From: Henningerozyma blattae CBS 6284
Lineage: Eukaryota; Ascomycota; Saccharomycetes; Saccharomycetales; Saccharomycetaceae
Length of the DNA stretch: 64,000 nt
Reading direction: 5' to 3'
Assembly: GCF_000315915.1 (NCBI RefSeq)
Contig: NC_020185.1
Coordinates: 1,612,001 to 1,676,000, forward strand
Translations under genes and position numbers: made by a program
Notes under the pieces: generated by a model
What the model was told of the DNA's origin: nothing
Seen by the model: only the letters and a program-made list of their open reading frames with translations
Databases searched by the model: none
Shown here: one piece after another, positions 9,352-20,023 of the stretch
How positions within the stretch are numbered: position 1 is the stretch's first letter
Layout: every line of letters starts with the position of its first letter

Positions 9352-10437
9352 ATGTCTTATCCAGAAAAGTTCCAAGGTATTGCCGTTGTTGAACGTGAAG
9401 ATTGGTTAAACCCAAAAAAAGTTTCATATGATCCAAAGACTTTTGGTGAGCAAGATATAGATATTGAAATCATGGCTTGTGGTGTCTGTGGTTCAGATAC
9501 CCACACTGCTGCTTCTCGTTGGGGGCCTTGTCCAAATAGTCAAGTTGTGGGTCATGAAATTATCGGTAAAGTTGTTAAGATTGGTTCTAAATGTGAAGAT
9601 GGATTGAAAATTGGTCAAAGAGTGGGGGTTGGTGCTCAAGTCTTTTCTTGTTTAGAATGCCAACGTTGTAAGAATAACAACGAGCAATATTGTACTAACT
9701 TCGTCACTACTTATACTGGTATTTATCCAAACGGTTACATAGCACAAGGTGGTTATGCTTCTCACATTAGAGTTCATGAACATTTCGTAATTCCAATCCC
9801 TGATGAAATCCCAACTGAATTAGCCGCTCCGTTAATGTGTGGTGGTGCTACAGTATTCACTCCATTATTAAGAAATGGCTGTGGTCCAAATAAAAAAGTG
9901 GGTATTATTGGTATTGGCGGTATTGGCCATATGGGTATCTTATTAGCTAAAGCTATGGGTGCTGAAGTATATGCCTTTTCTAGAGGTGAAAATAAAAGAG
10001 CGGATGCAATGGACTTGGGTGCTGACCATTATTATGCTACAGGAACTGAAGGTTGGGATAAAGATTTATTCAACACTTTAGATTTAGCTGTTATTTGTGC
10101 TTCTTCTTTAACTGATATAAATTTAGATCAATATATTAAAATAATGAAAATTGGTGGTTCTATTCAATCCATTTCTGTTCCAGATGTTACAGAAAAATTA
10201 ACTTTACGCCCATTCCAGTTAGTTGGTATAACAATCGGTAACTCTTTGATTGGTACTCCACAAGATATTAAAACAATGTTGGATATTGTTGTTAAAAATA
10301 ATGTCAAGATTTGGATTGAAAAAGTGCCTGTGGGAGAAAAAGGTGTTCATGAAGCTTGGAGTAGATTAGAAAAGGGTGATGTTAGGTATAGATTTGTTTT
10401 AACAGATTTTGAGAAAGAATTTGGAAGTGAAAAATAA
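9352..10437 (+). CDS. ADH6: NADP(H)-dependent cinnamyl-type alcohol dehydrogenase (Adh6/Adh7)
   Basis: A zinc medium-chain dehydrogenase that reduces aromatic and branched aldehydes with NADPH; the S. cerevisiae enzyme is 360 residues, this one 361. Catalytic zinc ligands align exactly: Cys46, His68 and Glu69, plus Cys163. The structural zinc site is Cys100, Cys103, Cys106 and Cys114. The Rossmann glycines are in GIGGIGHMG (near residue 190), followed by SRGENKR, a basic loop suited to the NADPH 2'-phosphate. The start MSYPEKF is identical to Adh6. In S. cerevisiae ADH6 and ADH7 are subtelomeric, so this internal position between YMC1 and SEC8 is a different context. I cannot tell ADH6 from ADH7 by sequence alone. 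Confidence 0.9.
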   Translation: MSYPEKFQGIAVVEREDWLNPKKVSYDPKTFGEQDIDIEIMACGVCGSDTHTAASRWGPCPNSQVVGHEIIGKVVKIGSKCEDGLKIGQRVGVGAQVFSCLECQRCKNNNEQYCTNFVTTYTGIYPNGYIAQGGYASHIRVHEHFVIPIPDEIPTELAAPLMCGGATVFTPLLRNGCGPNKKVGIIGIGGIGHMGILLAKAMGAEVYAFSRGENKRADAMDLGADHYYATGTEGWDKDLFNTLDLAVICASSLTDINLDQYIKIMKIGGSIQSISVPDVTEKLTLRPFQLVGITIGNSLIGTPQDIKTMLDIVVKNNVKIWIEKVPVGEKGVHEAWSRLEKGDVRYRFVLTDFEKEFGSEK

Positions 10438-10625
10438 TTATGAGATACGCATATTATCTTTACTTCCATCATGTCCATTCTTTCCATAGTTATCTTATAA
10501 ATAAGTAATCCATCAAAAATTTTCTATAGATTTTTATTCATAAATTTATAAGAAAAAAGAAAAAGAATACATATCATAATTATCATTTAAACTACAAATC
10601 TATTTAATATACAATTACAGTTAGC

Positions 10626-13600
10626 TTAATTGGTTTTATTTGAGGTGGTAGCACCATTAGGAATATTTGAAGTATTATTAGTAGCTATACTACTTCTTAA
10701 TTTTTGAACTGCATTTTGATATCTTTTCGTTACACCCGAATTTTCTAATGTCTTATTCGGAAATTGTTTTTGCTTTCTAGCTTGAAGATTAATTTCTTCG
10801 CTATACAAAAGTCTTAATAATGTTTCTAAATCTAATTTGGAGTAATCTTTCAATTCGCCGTTATTTAATTTTATGAAAAATTGGTTTTCATCCTCTTTAC
10901 ACAAATCATAGAAATTAATAGATTTGTTCATATTCACAGATGAACTATCTTCAAAGATTAAATTTCTACAAGTTAATTGTAAAGATGTAATATTCTTTAC
11001 CAGTTTCTTACATCCATTATAATTGATAATTTGAATAGATTTACTTGATTTAATAAACAAATTATTGATTGTACTATCAAGGCCAACAAATACCTTATAT
11101 TTTTCCTTTCCTGGTAATTGTATGACCATCTTGCTTTCATTTTTAATTAAATCTGATCTCAAAGATGAAATATTATGATCTAATTCAAAACTATCAGTAT
11201 TCAAATACCAATTTTTATTTTCTTGGAACGTTCTACCAATATAATAAATACATCTGGCTCGTATATCAAATCGTAAAACCGTCATTAATTTAACGCGTAA
11301 ATCTTTAAAGTTATTGATTATTTTATCAAAGTTTCCAACTGTTTGGTTGATCATACATATCTTTAAAGATTTCATTCTTTCTTCACGAACAAATGTTGGA
11401 GATTCAAATAATGACCAATCATTTCTTAATTGATCAATATCTTGAAGAGCATCCCCCTTATTCACTTGTACAACTTTTCTTAATTGAGGTAACCATTCCA
11501 AAACCCAGCTTATAGTGGCGTTGAAGTTAATAATTGCATCCAAAGTTGCCATATTAAATAAATCACTAGAATTTAATCCTCTTCCAGTTTCAAAAAATTG
11601 TGGACAATATTTTACTAACAGCTCGTATTCCTGATCTTGATTAAACTTACCTTGATAAACTGCACCTTCTTCTAATTTCATCAACTGTTCATCTTGCAAC
11701 CATAGAGTAATAATTTGCTTCACGTATTCAGATTTAACTTTTGTACCAAATAAATTCTCAAATAAATTATGATAATATTTAAAAAATGAATCCAATAAAT
11801 TTAGTAATGCACTGCATACTAGTTTTTTGTAACTATGAGAAGTCCTAGTAATAAATAATAAATTTGCAAATAATATCATAAAGTCATGAGCAGCACCAAG
11901 AATCTTCCTATTATCATGTAGTACATGTATTCTATATGGATTGTTCGAACGCACTCTTGTATTAAACAAGTATGTAAAGGTTCTCTGCAAATCTGGAAAA
12001 ACCTCTTCATTAATATATTTAAGGAAGAAAGCTTTCGAAGATAGCATTTTTTTATTATCATCTGGAAGAATTTGGCCTACAGCCTTAGAGAACAATAAAA
12101 ATGGCTCCAGGATTAATCTCATATTAAAAATAGAAGCTGGTATTACACTATTATCTTGTTCTAAGGAATCTTCTTTGATATAGATATTATTCATATCTAC
12201 ACTAGAATTTACAGTAAAGCCAGGGAAAATATCTTTGAAAAGATTTTTCAGATCATTAGAATAATGTAAAATTTTTTCATTATTATCAATATTATCTTGC
12301 AAAGAATATATATTATTCTGATACAATACATTATTTGTATTTGTGCCATCTATTTGTTTTCCATTAATATCTGTATTACTATTACTATCACGATTCTTGG
12401 ATTTCTCTTCAGCAGATATTATTTTAGGACTACGCAGATACTTTGTTAAAAATTCTCGAATTTCCTCAAGCATTATATTCCAAATGTCATTAATTTTATA
12501 AACATTATTAGCACTAGTCTTTCTTTGCAGGACTGCTATAATTTCATAAATTAAGCAGTGGCCTTGCATAGAAACTAATAGCTTTAAAAATATTTCCCAA
12601 AACATTGTCCTTAAAATAATTGATAGCATATTTTCCAGAGATATCCCAAAATCGTTTTGTTTTGATACATCATCTACAAGTTTCAGCAGGGATGGATGTT
12701 TGGCACGTAGAGAATCAGTAGTTCTCAATAAAATAGAATGAATTTCCACTTTTGCTCTATCAAGTAAAATCGTGCTTGCTTGGGATAATTTATTCATGTC
12801 ATTAATAATTGAAAGTAAGGAAAAAATCTTTTCATTGTCAGTCTTGCCTTTAATTTTTTCTAATTTCTTCAGATCACTTGGTGTCAAAGTTTTTAATTCT
12901 TTTATAAAATCTTTTAAATCTGAATTAATCAGTTCTGACTTATTGACAAAATCAGTATTGACAATATTATTCAAATAAGTTTCCGCCCCAGTAAAATCAT
13001 CTTCAGGAGTAGTCAAATCTTTCAATAAGGAAGAATCTGAATATCTAAATAAATTCTTGGAGTAAACCAAATCATGGATATCCTCGATTAAATTATTAAA
13101 TAAAGAATGATCTTGCATTTGTAACTGCTCCTTGATAGGCTTTAAAGATTGAATCTCCCAAAGAGAATGAGTATTTGCCAGAAAATAAGAATCTACTAAT
13201 AGTTGTTTTGCATCTTGATAATTTTCTTCTCTAATATGAGCTTCAATTTTCTCAGGTGTTGAAATTAATTTCTCTATGGCTGGTAATATTTTCAACATAT
13301 TTGTATATTTTTGGGAATTTTCATTTAACTCTTCAAGAGAACCTTTTTTGACTGTGATATTTCTATTGGCATCGCTTAGGTTAGTTTTTACTTCAAGAAT
13401 TTTCTCTTGAGCTTCCGTAATAAAGTGTACTGCAGTCCCATAAGAAGCAACATTGCTATTAAATTCTTGGTAATGCTCATTGACAGTATTTTGTAGATCG
13501 TATCCAATTTTACTCTGCAATTGATGAAACTCAGGCAATCTATGGCCTAAACCAACTGATGTAGTATCTAAAAATGACAATGCAAATTCCAAAGGATTAG

Positions 13601-13757
13601 TTGTCTCAGTTAATGTTTTTGACCATTGAGTATTAACTAAGACAATATCATCCTGTAAATGATCTAATGAACTGGTCATTGCCTCTTTCTGATCTTCTGT
13701 CAGAGCATTCACCGACAGTCCACGGCGCCTTCTTCTTGGGACCTGTAAATTATTCAT
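10626..13757 (-). CDS. SEC8: Exocyst complex subunit Sec8
   Basis: Sec8 is one of eight exocyst subunits that tether secretory vesicles to the plasma membrane at bud tips and necks. The protein is 1043 residues (S. cerevisiae 1065). The N-terminus has the conserved RRRRRGLSVNALTEDQ and a SSLDHLQDDI motif, then the Sec8 helical-bundle region with NPLEFALSFLDTTSVGLGHR. Coiled-coil-like helices fill residues 90-170, and the C-terminal half retains blocks such as PHFYQ-like CPQFFETGRGLNSSDLFNMATLD and FDIRARCIYYIGRTF. A Asn/Ser/Asp-rich insertion lies near residues 440-490. It is followed upstream by VPS15 and then SMK1, both also on the minus strand; SMK1-SEC8 are neighbours in S. cerevisiae. 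Confidence 0.96.
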   Translation of the reverse strand: MNNLQVPRRRRRGLSVNALTEDQKEAMTSSLDHLQDDIVLVNTQWSKTLTETTNPLEFALSFLDTTSVGLGHRLPEFHQLQSKIGYDLQNTVNEHYQEFNSNVASYGTAVHFITEAQEKILEVKTNLSDANRNITVKKGSLEELNENSQKYTNMLKILPAIEKLISTPEKIEAHIREENYQDAKQLLVDSYFLANTHSLWEIQSLKPIKEQLQMQDHSLFNNLIEDIHDLVYSKNLFRYSDSSLLKDLTTPEDDFTGAETYLNNIVNTDFVNKSELINSDLKDFIKELKTLTPSDLKKLEKIKGKTDNEKIFSLLSIINDMNKLSQASTILLDRAKVEIHSILLRTTDSLRAKHPSLLKLVDDVSKQNDFGISLENMLSIILRTMFWEIFLKLLVSMQGHCLIYEIIAVLQRKTSANNVYKINDIWNIMLEEIREFLTKYLRSPKIISAEEKSKNRDSNSNTDINGKQIDGTNTNNVLYQNNIYSLQDNIDNNEKILHYSNDLKNLFKDIFPGFTVNSSVDMNNIYIKEDSLEQDNSVIPASIFNMRLILEPFLLFSKAVGQILPDDNKKMLSSKAFFLKYINEEVFPDLQRTFTYLFNTRVRSNNPYRIHVLHDNRKILGAAHDFMILFANLLFITRTSHSYKKLVCSALLNLLDSFFKYYHNLFENLFGTKVKSEYVKQIITLWLQDEQLMKLEEGAVYQGKFNQDQEYELLVKYCPQFFETGRGLNSSDLFNMATLDAIINFNATISWVLEWLPQLRKVVQVNKGDALQDIDQLRNDWSLFESPTFVREERMKSLKICMINQTVGNFDKIINNFKDLRVKLMTVLRFDIRARCIYYIGRTFQENKNWYLNTDSFELDHNISSLRSDLIKNESKMVIQLPGKEKYKVFVGLDSTINNLFIKSSKSIQIINYNGCKKLVKNITSLQLTCRNLIFEDSSSVNMNKSINFYDLCKEDENQFFIKLNNGELKDYSKLDLETLLRLLYSEEINLQARKQKQFPNKTLENSGVTKRYQNAVQKLRSSIATNNTSNIPNGATTSNKTN

Positions 13758-14146
13758 ATGTGATATTTTCTACCTATATTAACCGATGTTTAATGTTTAA
13801 TTGACAAAGTATCAGCAATCTTCTGAACTGAGTCTTTCTTGTCTGAAAATCCCTTTTTAAAACATTCAGCCTACTAAAATACTATCTAAATGAAACTTTG
13901 ACCCACTATTGCTTTTCTTAGTAACAAGCGAGATTCTCTCCATTTGATGAATTTGAAAAACAGGAAAACACAACGCAAAAAAATATAATAGCAAGAATCC
14001 CCTGATTAACCAGATCTAGTATAAATCCCGCAAATCACATGAACATGTGGATGAAGAATAATGTCTTAAAATTCTGCAATGGCAAGCAAGAATGGTAACA
14101 AAGAATGTTATTAGATATATATTCTTATAAATAATATTTAGCATAT
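13758..14146. other. SEC8 promoter / VPS15 3' region
   Basis: A 389-base AT-rich gap between two minus-strand genes. It must hold the SEC8 promoter and the VPS15 terminator. I see no gene and no motif I would defend. Confidence 0.5.
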
Positions 14147-17100
14147 TTAGGACAGAAAGTTGATAATACCTGCATTGTCAGCAGATATCAAAATATTAGA
14201 TCCATCAGTCTTGCATAGAACTATAGAGTTTATTGTGTCATAATGACAAGAGTCATCCATTGAACTGCTATGGTGAACACCTTTCGAAGTATGTAATACA
14301 AAGGTTAAGTTAGCTGTAGCTTTGTAAGGCAAAAATTTGTATCTTGTTTGATATGTTCTGTTAGAAAGGTCTTTGGAAGCTGAGATATTATCCACATCAA
14401 AAAGTAGAATATTATTTCCTGGCCTAACAGCAAATGCAATTCTATTTTCTTCTATATATAAAGTGGTAACTTTGCTTAGTGGTAATTTGGTGTTTAAGGG
14501 AAGTTTATTAATACCTTTATCTTTGGCAACAAATAATTCAATCGATGGTTGCTCATCTGAATCGATTACGGCTATTTGACATTGAAGTTTTGAAAAATCC
14601 CAAATGGAAAAAAATGATTCTGAATAACCCCCTACAATTAATACAGCATGTTTCCCTGCATGCTTGAATATTTCTAATTTTGAAATTGGTGCATTGTTTC
14701 CAAAAGTAAAAGAATTAATAAGAATATGGAACCTTAGATCCCATACTATTACAATTCCCTTAGAGGTACCGAAAATTAATGTGGATTGATCATCTGTAAC
14801 TGTAAATGAACAAATTGCACCATGAATACCAGGTGCTTCAATTGTATCGATGATTTCCATAGTTAAAATATTTATCACTAAAATTCTTGAAAGGTTTGTT
14901 ATAACAAAAAGTAGGGGGCTCTCGTCTGAAACAAATATCTTGATCTGTAAAGCAATTTCTTTAGTTTCTGTATTTAAACTTAGTTTTCGAATGATCTTAA
15001 ACGTTTGGAAATGACACTTATTTTCATTTATTTGGAAAAATACCCTCATAATAATGATAGACCCATCTTTAGTAGACATTGCAAAACAATCATGACCTGG
15101 TATAAATGCTAAATCAGTTATTGGTGAACTGCAGTCTAACATTAAACTGGAGGAAAATTTTTCGCCCATAACAATATCTTTAATATCCCATAATCTAATT
15201 AAGCCCTCACTAGATCCACTTATTAAATACGGTACAGTGCCATTGGATACTAAGATAGATGAAATTGAATCATTTTCATTTTCAATTAAATTTGACATTA
15301 GTCGACCATTTAGTTTACCTAAGATATTTCTGTTATTATGTGAACTAATATGTGGGCCAAATTCTTTATAATCTTTTAAAGAATAGGATATGTGGAAATT
15401 TTCTAAATATGTTTTAATAGTATGAATATCCCCTTCGTAACTGTTTCTTATCGAAAATCTTGCACTAGGTTCCGTAGTTTCTGGTATTTCATGATATAGC
15501 GCATTATGATCAAAGGAAGGTTCCAATTGAACGTATACGTTTTCGAGATTAGAAGTTAATGTTGGTGTAGTTTTAGCCTTAAATACTAACGAACCATTTA
15601 AATCTCGAACTGCTGATTGATTTGATGTTGTTGATAACAATGTTGAATATCCATTTGGTAGTTCTAAATTTCTCGACATGTTCATATTGTCTGGTTTATT
15701 GTCTAAGTACTCCACATCAAAAAATATATTATATGGTCTGATATTTGGAAGTGAAGTTGTCGAAATTATATTTTTAGTCTCAAGTTCATCCATACTTTTT
15801 AAAGCATTGCTTTCTCTTTTAACAGTTCTTAGAACGTAACCTCTTAGTATAGCTAATTTCCAAAGCTCCTCTTTGGGGAATCCTATAGCCTTAAATCTAT
15901 CTATCCAATTTCTATCTTCTGCAGTTAATGGAATTTCTTGATTATCGAATGATATAATAACTGCATTAGAAGCTTTTGTTGAATTTTTAAAACCATAATT
16001 TTTAATTGAATAATCTTTCGTTGTAAAAGAAATTATATTACTACCAAATGCATCGACATGTTTATTAGGTATTTGTTGCCAAAATAAACTTTTAGTTGCC
16101 CGCAGTGACCAACTACATAGTAGACGATAGACAGATCTTGAAACAGGTTGCTTGCAACTTGAAAGCAGTAAGTCTTTCGTAAATTCAATATCAAATTCAA
16201 AAAACAATCTAATAATTGGATACAAAATGCAATATGCTTCTGCATTTGATAATTTTTCCGCAATTTTAACTATAACTAGTAAAGAAAGTTGTCTTATCCA
16301 TGTATTTGGGTGTAGTAATAATGTTGAGATTGTAGAACATAAATCAAAATAATATTTTTTGCCAATTAAACCAATGTCAATTAAATCTCGAATGCTACGC
16401 AAAACTGAGACAACAACTAACTCTTCTGTATCGTAGATTGTTTGTATCAATAATGGTAAGATATATTGTTCTAGAGTAATTGGACCCAGCAAAACTGCTA
16501 TCCCAGATATCGTTTGAATCAGTTTAATTCGTAGTGCTGGATCACGATCGTTCAAATAAGTAATTAAGTGGCTTAATATAACATCATTAGTCTTTTCACG
16601 GCCAAAAAATTTACACAGAGGCAAAATATTGCATAGCAAAGAGAATCTTACAGATTTTTTATTATCAGTTAATAACGCAACACAAAGTTCTTCTACCTGT
16701 TTTGTTAGTTTCCGAGAGTAGTTGTTCGTAATTTCAATGTTTTCCATACCTCTTTTTTGCTTATTATCCTCCAGATTTGAAGAATAATTAAAAAACAATA
16801 ATTCTTGGAACCTATTCGAGGTTGTAACCAAATCACCCAAACAATTAGCAATCACTGCTCTAACGTATGTGTGTTTCTTACTCACCATGAGCAATTTCTT
16901 TAATCTTGGAAAAATATAATCCATAAATATGTTTTCATTAATTAAGCTAACATGTTCAACTACAGATAAAACTTGTGATAATCCATTTATTGAGAGAGTT
17001 TGAATATTGATATTATCATCTGAGAAACAGGCAACAAGGAATGGAACTACTCTATTTATCTTATTATCATCTGAAACAAATTGAGAGAAAACAATGAGAA

Positions 17101-18400
17101 GTTCTATACATTTCGTTTTAACAGACAATGATACTACATTTCGAAGACAATGACATAAAAATGAGATTAGCAAAAGAGCGCATTCCTCTTTTACTACATC
17201 TGATAACTGGTTAAATTTTATTAAAGGTATTGGGGGTAAATTGGATATTTTTAAAGAGGCTATTAAATATCTTTCGAAATTAATTTTTGGTATTCCGTGT
17301 TCAACTTCAGCTTGTAGTTCATAACCAAATGATACACATATTTTTTGAAAATTGAAGTATATATTTTCACAGCATATATCCATTACATTTACTTGATCTT
17401 TAACCCCTGAATTTGAACAAATATCACCTGTTCTCGGAGTACTAGTAGAAATCATTGCAAGTGTTCTAAAATAATCATAAGTGAATGTATAAAAATAATC
17501 AGGAAAGAATACTCCTCTATATTTTTCTAATAGTTCACCAATTTTCAGTCTTTTTGAAGGGTTAATATCTATCATATCCATTATTAAGTTTATTAACTCT
17601 TCATCTTCAATTTGAGTTTTTAAAAATTCACGAATGTCATATTCGTTATTTTTATATTTGAATAATTCAGAAAGATTAAAAATAGGTGTGCCCTCATTGT
17701 ACAATTCTGCAATACAACAACCAGCACTGAATACATCCATTTCTGGTTTAAGTTGATGTTTTAGTGAATTTTTTGGATCGTATAATTTTGTATCAAAACG
17801 TTCAGGAGCTATATAACAAGTTCTCCTTTTCGAAGTATCAAAATAAAATGAAAATTCCCCTGGGTTGTCCTCAGGGATATATACTGGCTTTAAAGATGCA
17901 GAGAAGTCTGTAAGTAATAACCAATTCCAACTAGTAGTTAAGATATTTTCTGTTTTAATATCACCATGTATTATCCCTAATTCATGAATGTTTTGTAATA
18001 TTTTTAAAAGTTGGAAAGTAATAAATTTTAGCTCAATTCCTTGAAGGTATGGTCTAGAACTAACTCGGTCATAGAGATTATTCTTTACGCATTGTCTTAT
18101 TAGATAACCAGCTCGGTTTGTTTCAATAATGTTAGAATAATTTAAAACATTAGGGAGAGGAGCTAATAACCGAGCTTCTTCAGTTAATGCATTTTTAATT
18201 AATTGTAAAGAATAATTGTCTGTAGGCTTAATAAAGACTTTAATTATAATTTCACCATTAGCATCAATTGCTTTACATGTTTTTAAAAATCTTGAAGAGT
18301 TTAATTGATTAATGTAATGAATATCTTCTAATACATCGATATAAGAAAATATGGCAATAGAAGGAGATGTTTGAACTAATAAAGAGAGCTGAGCACCCAT
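14147..18400 (-). CDS. VPS15: Vps15 pseudokinase/kinase regulatory subunit of the Vps34 PI3-kinase
   Basis: Vps15 anchors and activates the phosphatidylinositol 3-kinase Vps34 in vacuolar protein sorting and autophagy. At 1417 residues it matches the family (about 1454). The start MGAQLSLL provides Gly2 for N-myristoylation. The kinase-like domain covers about residues 20-310, with Lys54 in IIKVFIK, the family-specific HGDIKTEN (Asp147, Asn152) and a DFS (Asp165) in place of DFG. A HEAT-repeat middle follows (residues ~370-760), then WD40 repeats from about residue 1020 to the end (for example LIRLWDIKDIV and GIVIVWDLRFHI). Neighbouring GID4 and VPS15 come from the same S. cerevisiae chromosome II region. 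Identity is secure. Confidence 0.96.
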   Translation of the reverse strand: MGAQLSLLVQTSPSIAIFSYIDVLEDIHYINQLNSSRFLKTCKAIDANGEIIIKVFIKPTDNYSLQLIKNALTEEARLLAPLPNVLNYSNIIETNRAGYLIRQCVKNNLYDRVSSRPYLQGIELKFITFQLLKILQNIHELGIIHGDIKTENILTTSWNWLLLTDFSASLKPVYIPEDNPGEFSFYFDTSKRRTCYIAPERFDTKLYDPKNSLKHQLKPEMDVFSAGCCIAELYNEGTPIFNLSELFKYKNNEYDIREFLKTQIEDEELINLIMDMIDINPSKRLKIGELLEKYRGVFFPDYFYTFTYDYFRTLAMISTSTPRTGDICSNSGVKDQVNVMDICCENIYFNFQKICVSFGYELQAEVEHGIPKINFERYLIASLKISNLPPIPLIKFNQLSDVVKEECALLLISFLCHCLRNVVSLSVKTKCIELLIVFSQFVSDDNKINRVVPFLVACFSDDNINIQTLSINGLSQVLSVVEHVSLINENIFMDYIFPRLKKLLMVSKKHTYVRAVIANCLGDLVTTSNRFQELLFFNYSSNLEDNKQKRGMENIEITNNYSRKLTKQVEELCVALLTDNKKSVRFSLLCNILPLCKFFGREKTNDVILSHLITYLNDRDPALRIKLIQTISGIAVLLGPITLEQYILPLLIQTIYDTEELVVVSVLRSIRDLIDIGLIGKKYYFDLCSTISTLLLHPNTWIRQLSLLVIVKIAEKLSNAEAYCILYPIIRLFFEFDIEFTKDLLLSSCKQPVSRSVYRLLCSWSLRATKSLFWQQIPNKHVDAFGSNIISFTTKDYSIKNYGFKNSTKASNAVIISFDNQEIPLTAEDRNWIDRFKAIGFPKEELWKLAILRGYVLRTVKRESNALKSMDELETKNIISTTSLPNIRPYNIFFDVEYLDNKPDNMNMSRNLELPNGYSTLLSTTSNQSAVRDLNGSLVFKAKTTPTLTSNLENVYVQLEPSFDHNALYHEIPETTEPSARFSIRNSYEGDIHTIKTYLENFHISYSLKDYKEFGPHISSHNNRNILGKLNGRLMSNLIENENDSISSILVSNGTVPYLISGSSEGLIRLWDIKDIVMGEKFSSSLMLDCSSPITDLAFIPGHDCFAMSTKDGSIIIMRVFFQINENKCHFQTFKIIRKLSLNTETKEIALQIKIFVSDESPLLFVITNLSRILVINILTMEIIDTIEAPGIHGAICSFTVTDDQSTLIFGTSKGIVIVWDLRFHILINSFTFGNNAPISKLEIFKHAGKHAVLIVGGYSESFFSIWDFSKLQCQIAVIDSDEQPSIELFVAKDKGINKLPLNTKLPLSKVTTLYIEENRIAFAVRPGNNILLFDVDNISASKDLSNRTYQTRYKFLPYKATANLTFVLHTSKGVHHSSSMDDSCHYDTINSIVLCKTDGSNILISADNAGIINFLS

Positions 18401-18700
18401 AGTATTATTATATTGTGTTAATCTATCAATATACTATTTAGTTAATTAAAATAATGCACAAATATTAATACTGTACAAGTTTTTCCATCGAAGCTATATT
18501 TTCCTATGTAGATTATTATAGAGCATTTAAGGTTGGATCATATACACAGTTCGGAATTTTGTAGTAAGGATGTTTAAAAATTAAATATTGGAAAAAAAAA
18601 GTATAGGCGGTAAAAAAAAAAACAAATAACAAATAACAAATGGAAAAAGTACGGGAAAAAAATGAACGAAATATTTGACTTAAGAAAAATAAATTAATCA

Positions 18701-20023
18701 TTATTTATAATATGAATTTTGAATTAATTGCGGGTTATTTAAACGATTTTGAGTAGGATTGTCCAAGATTACTCTTTCGCGTTTAAAATTATCGACTTCT
18801 ACAATTAGATATTCTCTTAATTTTTGCATTGAATCTAATTTTTCCTCATATGTAAAATCAAATGATCCATATGGACAATCAGGTTCATCGTCAATTTTCC
18901 TAACATCTTTAAAGAATGGATGCTCAATTGCTTGGTTAATTGTTATACGTTCAGCTGGATCCCAATCGAGCAATCTATCTAACAAATCAACTGCATCCAT
19001 TGATGCATTTGGGAAAATTTTTTTCCAATCTTGTTTCTCAATATTTGAATTAGAATCAGAGCAAAGACTATTTGCATATCTCGAACTAAAAGATTTCAAA
19101 AGTGATTTAGAAGGAGAACCTAAAACTTGTAGAATTTGAAATATTTGATTCATTGCATCTTTCCCCATGAATAATGGCCTTCTTTCGTAAAATTCACCTA
19201 ATATACAACCGAGAGACCACATATCTATAGATTTATCATATGTTTTATGGGATAAAATCAATTCAGGTGCTCTATACCAACGTGTTGCAACATAATTTGT
19301 AATATCTTGGTGTGAAACTCTTGTATTAAAATATTTACTTGCCACACCTCTTGCTAAACCAAAGTCACATATTTTTAAACAGCCATTTAAAGTACATAAT
19401 ATATTTCCTGGTTTTAAATCTCTATGAATGACATCTGCACTATGGATATATTTTAATCCACAAACAATTTGATAAAAGAAAAATTTAATATGGAACTCAC
19501 CCAAATACACTGAAGAATGAATCACTTTTGCCAAATCATAATCGATTAATTCTTGATAACAATATAAACCTTCATAAGGTTTTTCTACTACTAATTCTAA
19601 ATCAATTAAGTTAACAATGTTTTTATGACCTTTAAAATAATTAATAAATTTTAATTCACGAATAGCTCTCTTCAATAAAATTTCTCTAAAGAAAATATTT
19701 GTAATTTTTTTCACTGCAATACAATACGTATTTTCTGGATTTTTATTATCTCTAGCCGAACAAACAGTCCCATATGAACCTTTACCTAAGATATGAACTA
19801 TTTCATATCTACTAGGTAAAGAAAATTTATTTTCTTCATCAATTGTTCTATTTGGTTCACCAGCTAGATGATGAGATTTTAATTTCAATTTTTCCAATTG
19901 AGATTGTAATAATTGTTGTACTCGTTTGTCAGTTACTTGTTGTTGTTTAAGTTCCTTTTGACTGAGTTTAGGTACAGTTTTCGAAGGTATGAAGAGTGGT
20001 TTACGATTATTTGTGAATTCCAT
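18701..20023 (-). CDS. SMK1: Sporulation-specific MAP kinase Smk1
   Basis: Smk1 is the meiosis-specific MAPK that controls spore-wall assembly, activated by Cak1 and Ssp2 rather than by a MAPKK. The 440-residue protein has Lys105 in AVKK, HRDLKPGN (His200-Arg201-Asp202), DFGLA (Asp220) and the diagnostic activation motif Thr242-Asn243-Tyr244 (DITNYVATRWYRAPE); TNY instead of TEY/TGY marks Smk1. It is about 50 residues longer than S. cerevisiae Smk1 (388), with the extra length in a Lys/Gln-rich N-terminal extension (residues 1-70) and the C-terminal tail. A middle sporulation element sits about 200 bases upstream. SMK1 and SEC8 are adjacent in S. cerevisiae; here VPS15 lies between them. Confidence 0.94.
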   Translation of the reverse strand: MEFTNNRKPLFIPSKTVPKLSQKELKQQQVTDKRVQQLLQSQLEKLKLKSHHLAGEPNRTIDEENKFSLPSRYEIVHILGKGSYGTVCSARDNKNPENTYCIAVKKITNIFFREILLKRAIRELKFINYFKGHKNIVNLIDLELVVEKPYEGLYCYQELIDYDLAKVIHSSVYLGEFHIKFFFYQIVCGLKYIHSADVIHRDLKPGNILCTLNGCLKICDFGLARGVASKYFNTRVSHQDITNYVATRWYRAPELILSHKTYDKSIDMWSLGCILGEFYERRPLFMGKDAMNQIFQILQVLGSPSKSLLKSFSSRYANSLCSDSNSNIEKQDWKKIFPNASMDAVDLLDRLLDWDPAERITINQAIEHPFFKDVRKIDDEPDCPYGSFDFTYEEKLDSMQKLREYLIVEVDNFKRERVILDNPTQNRLNNPQLIQNSYYK

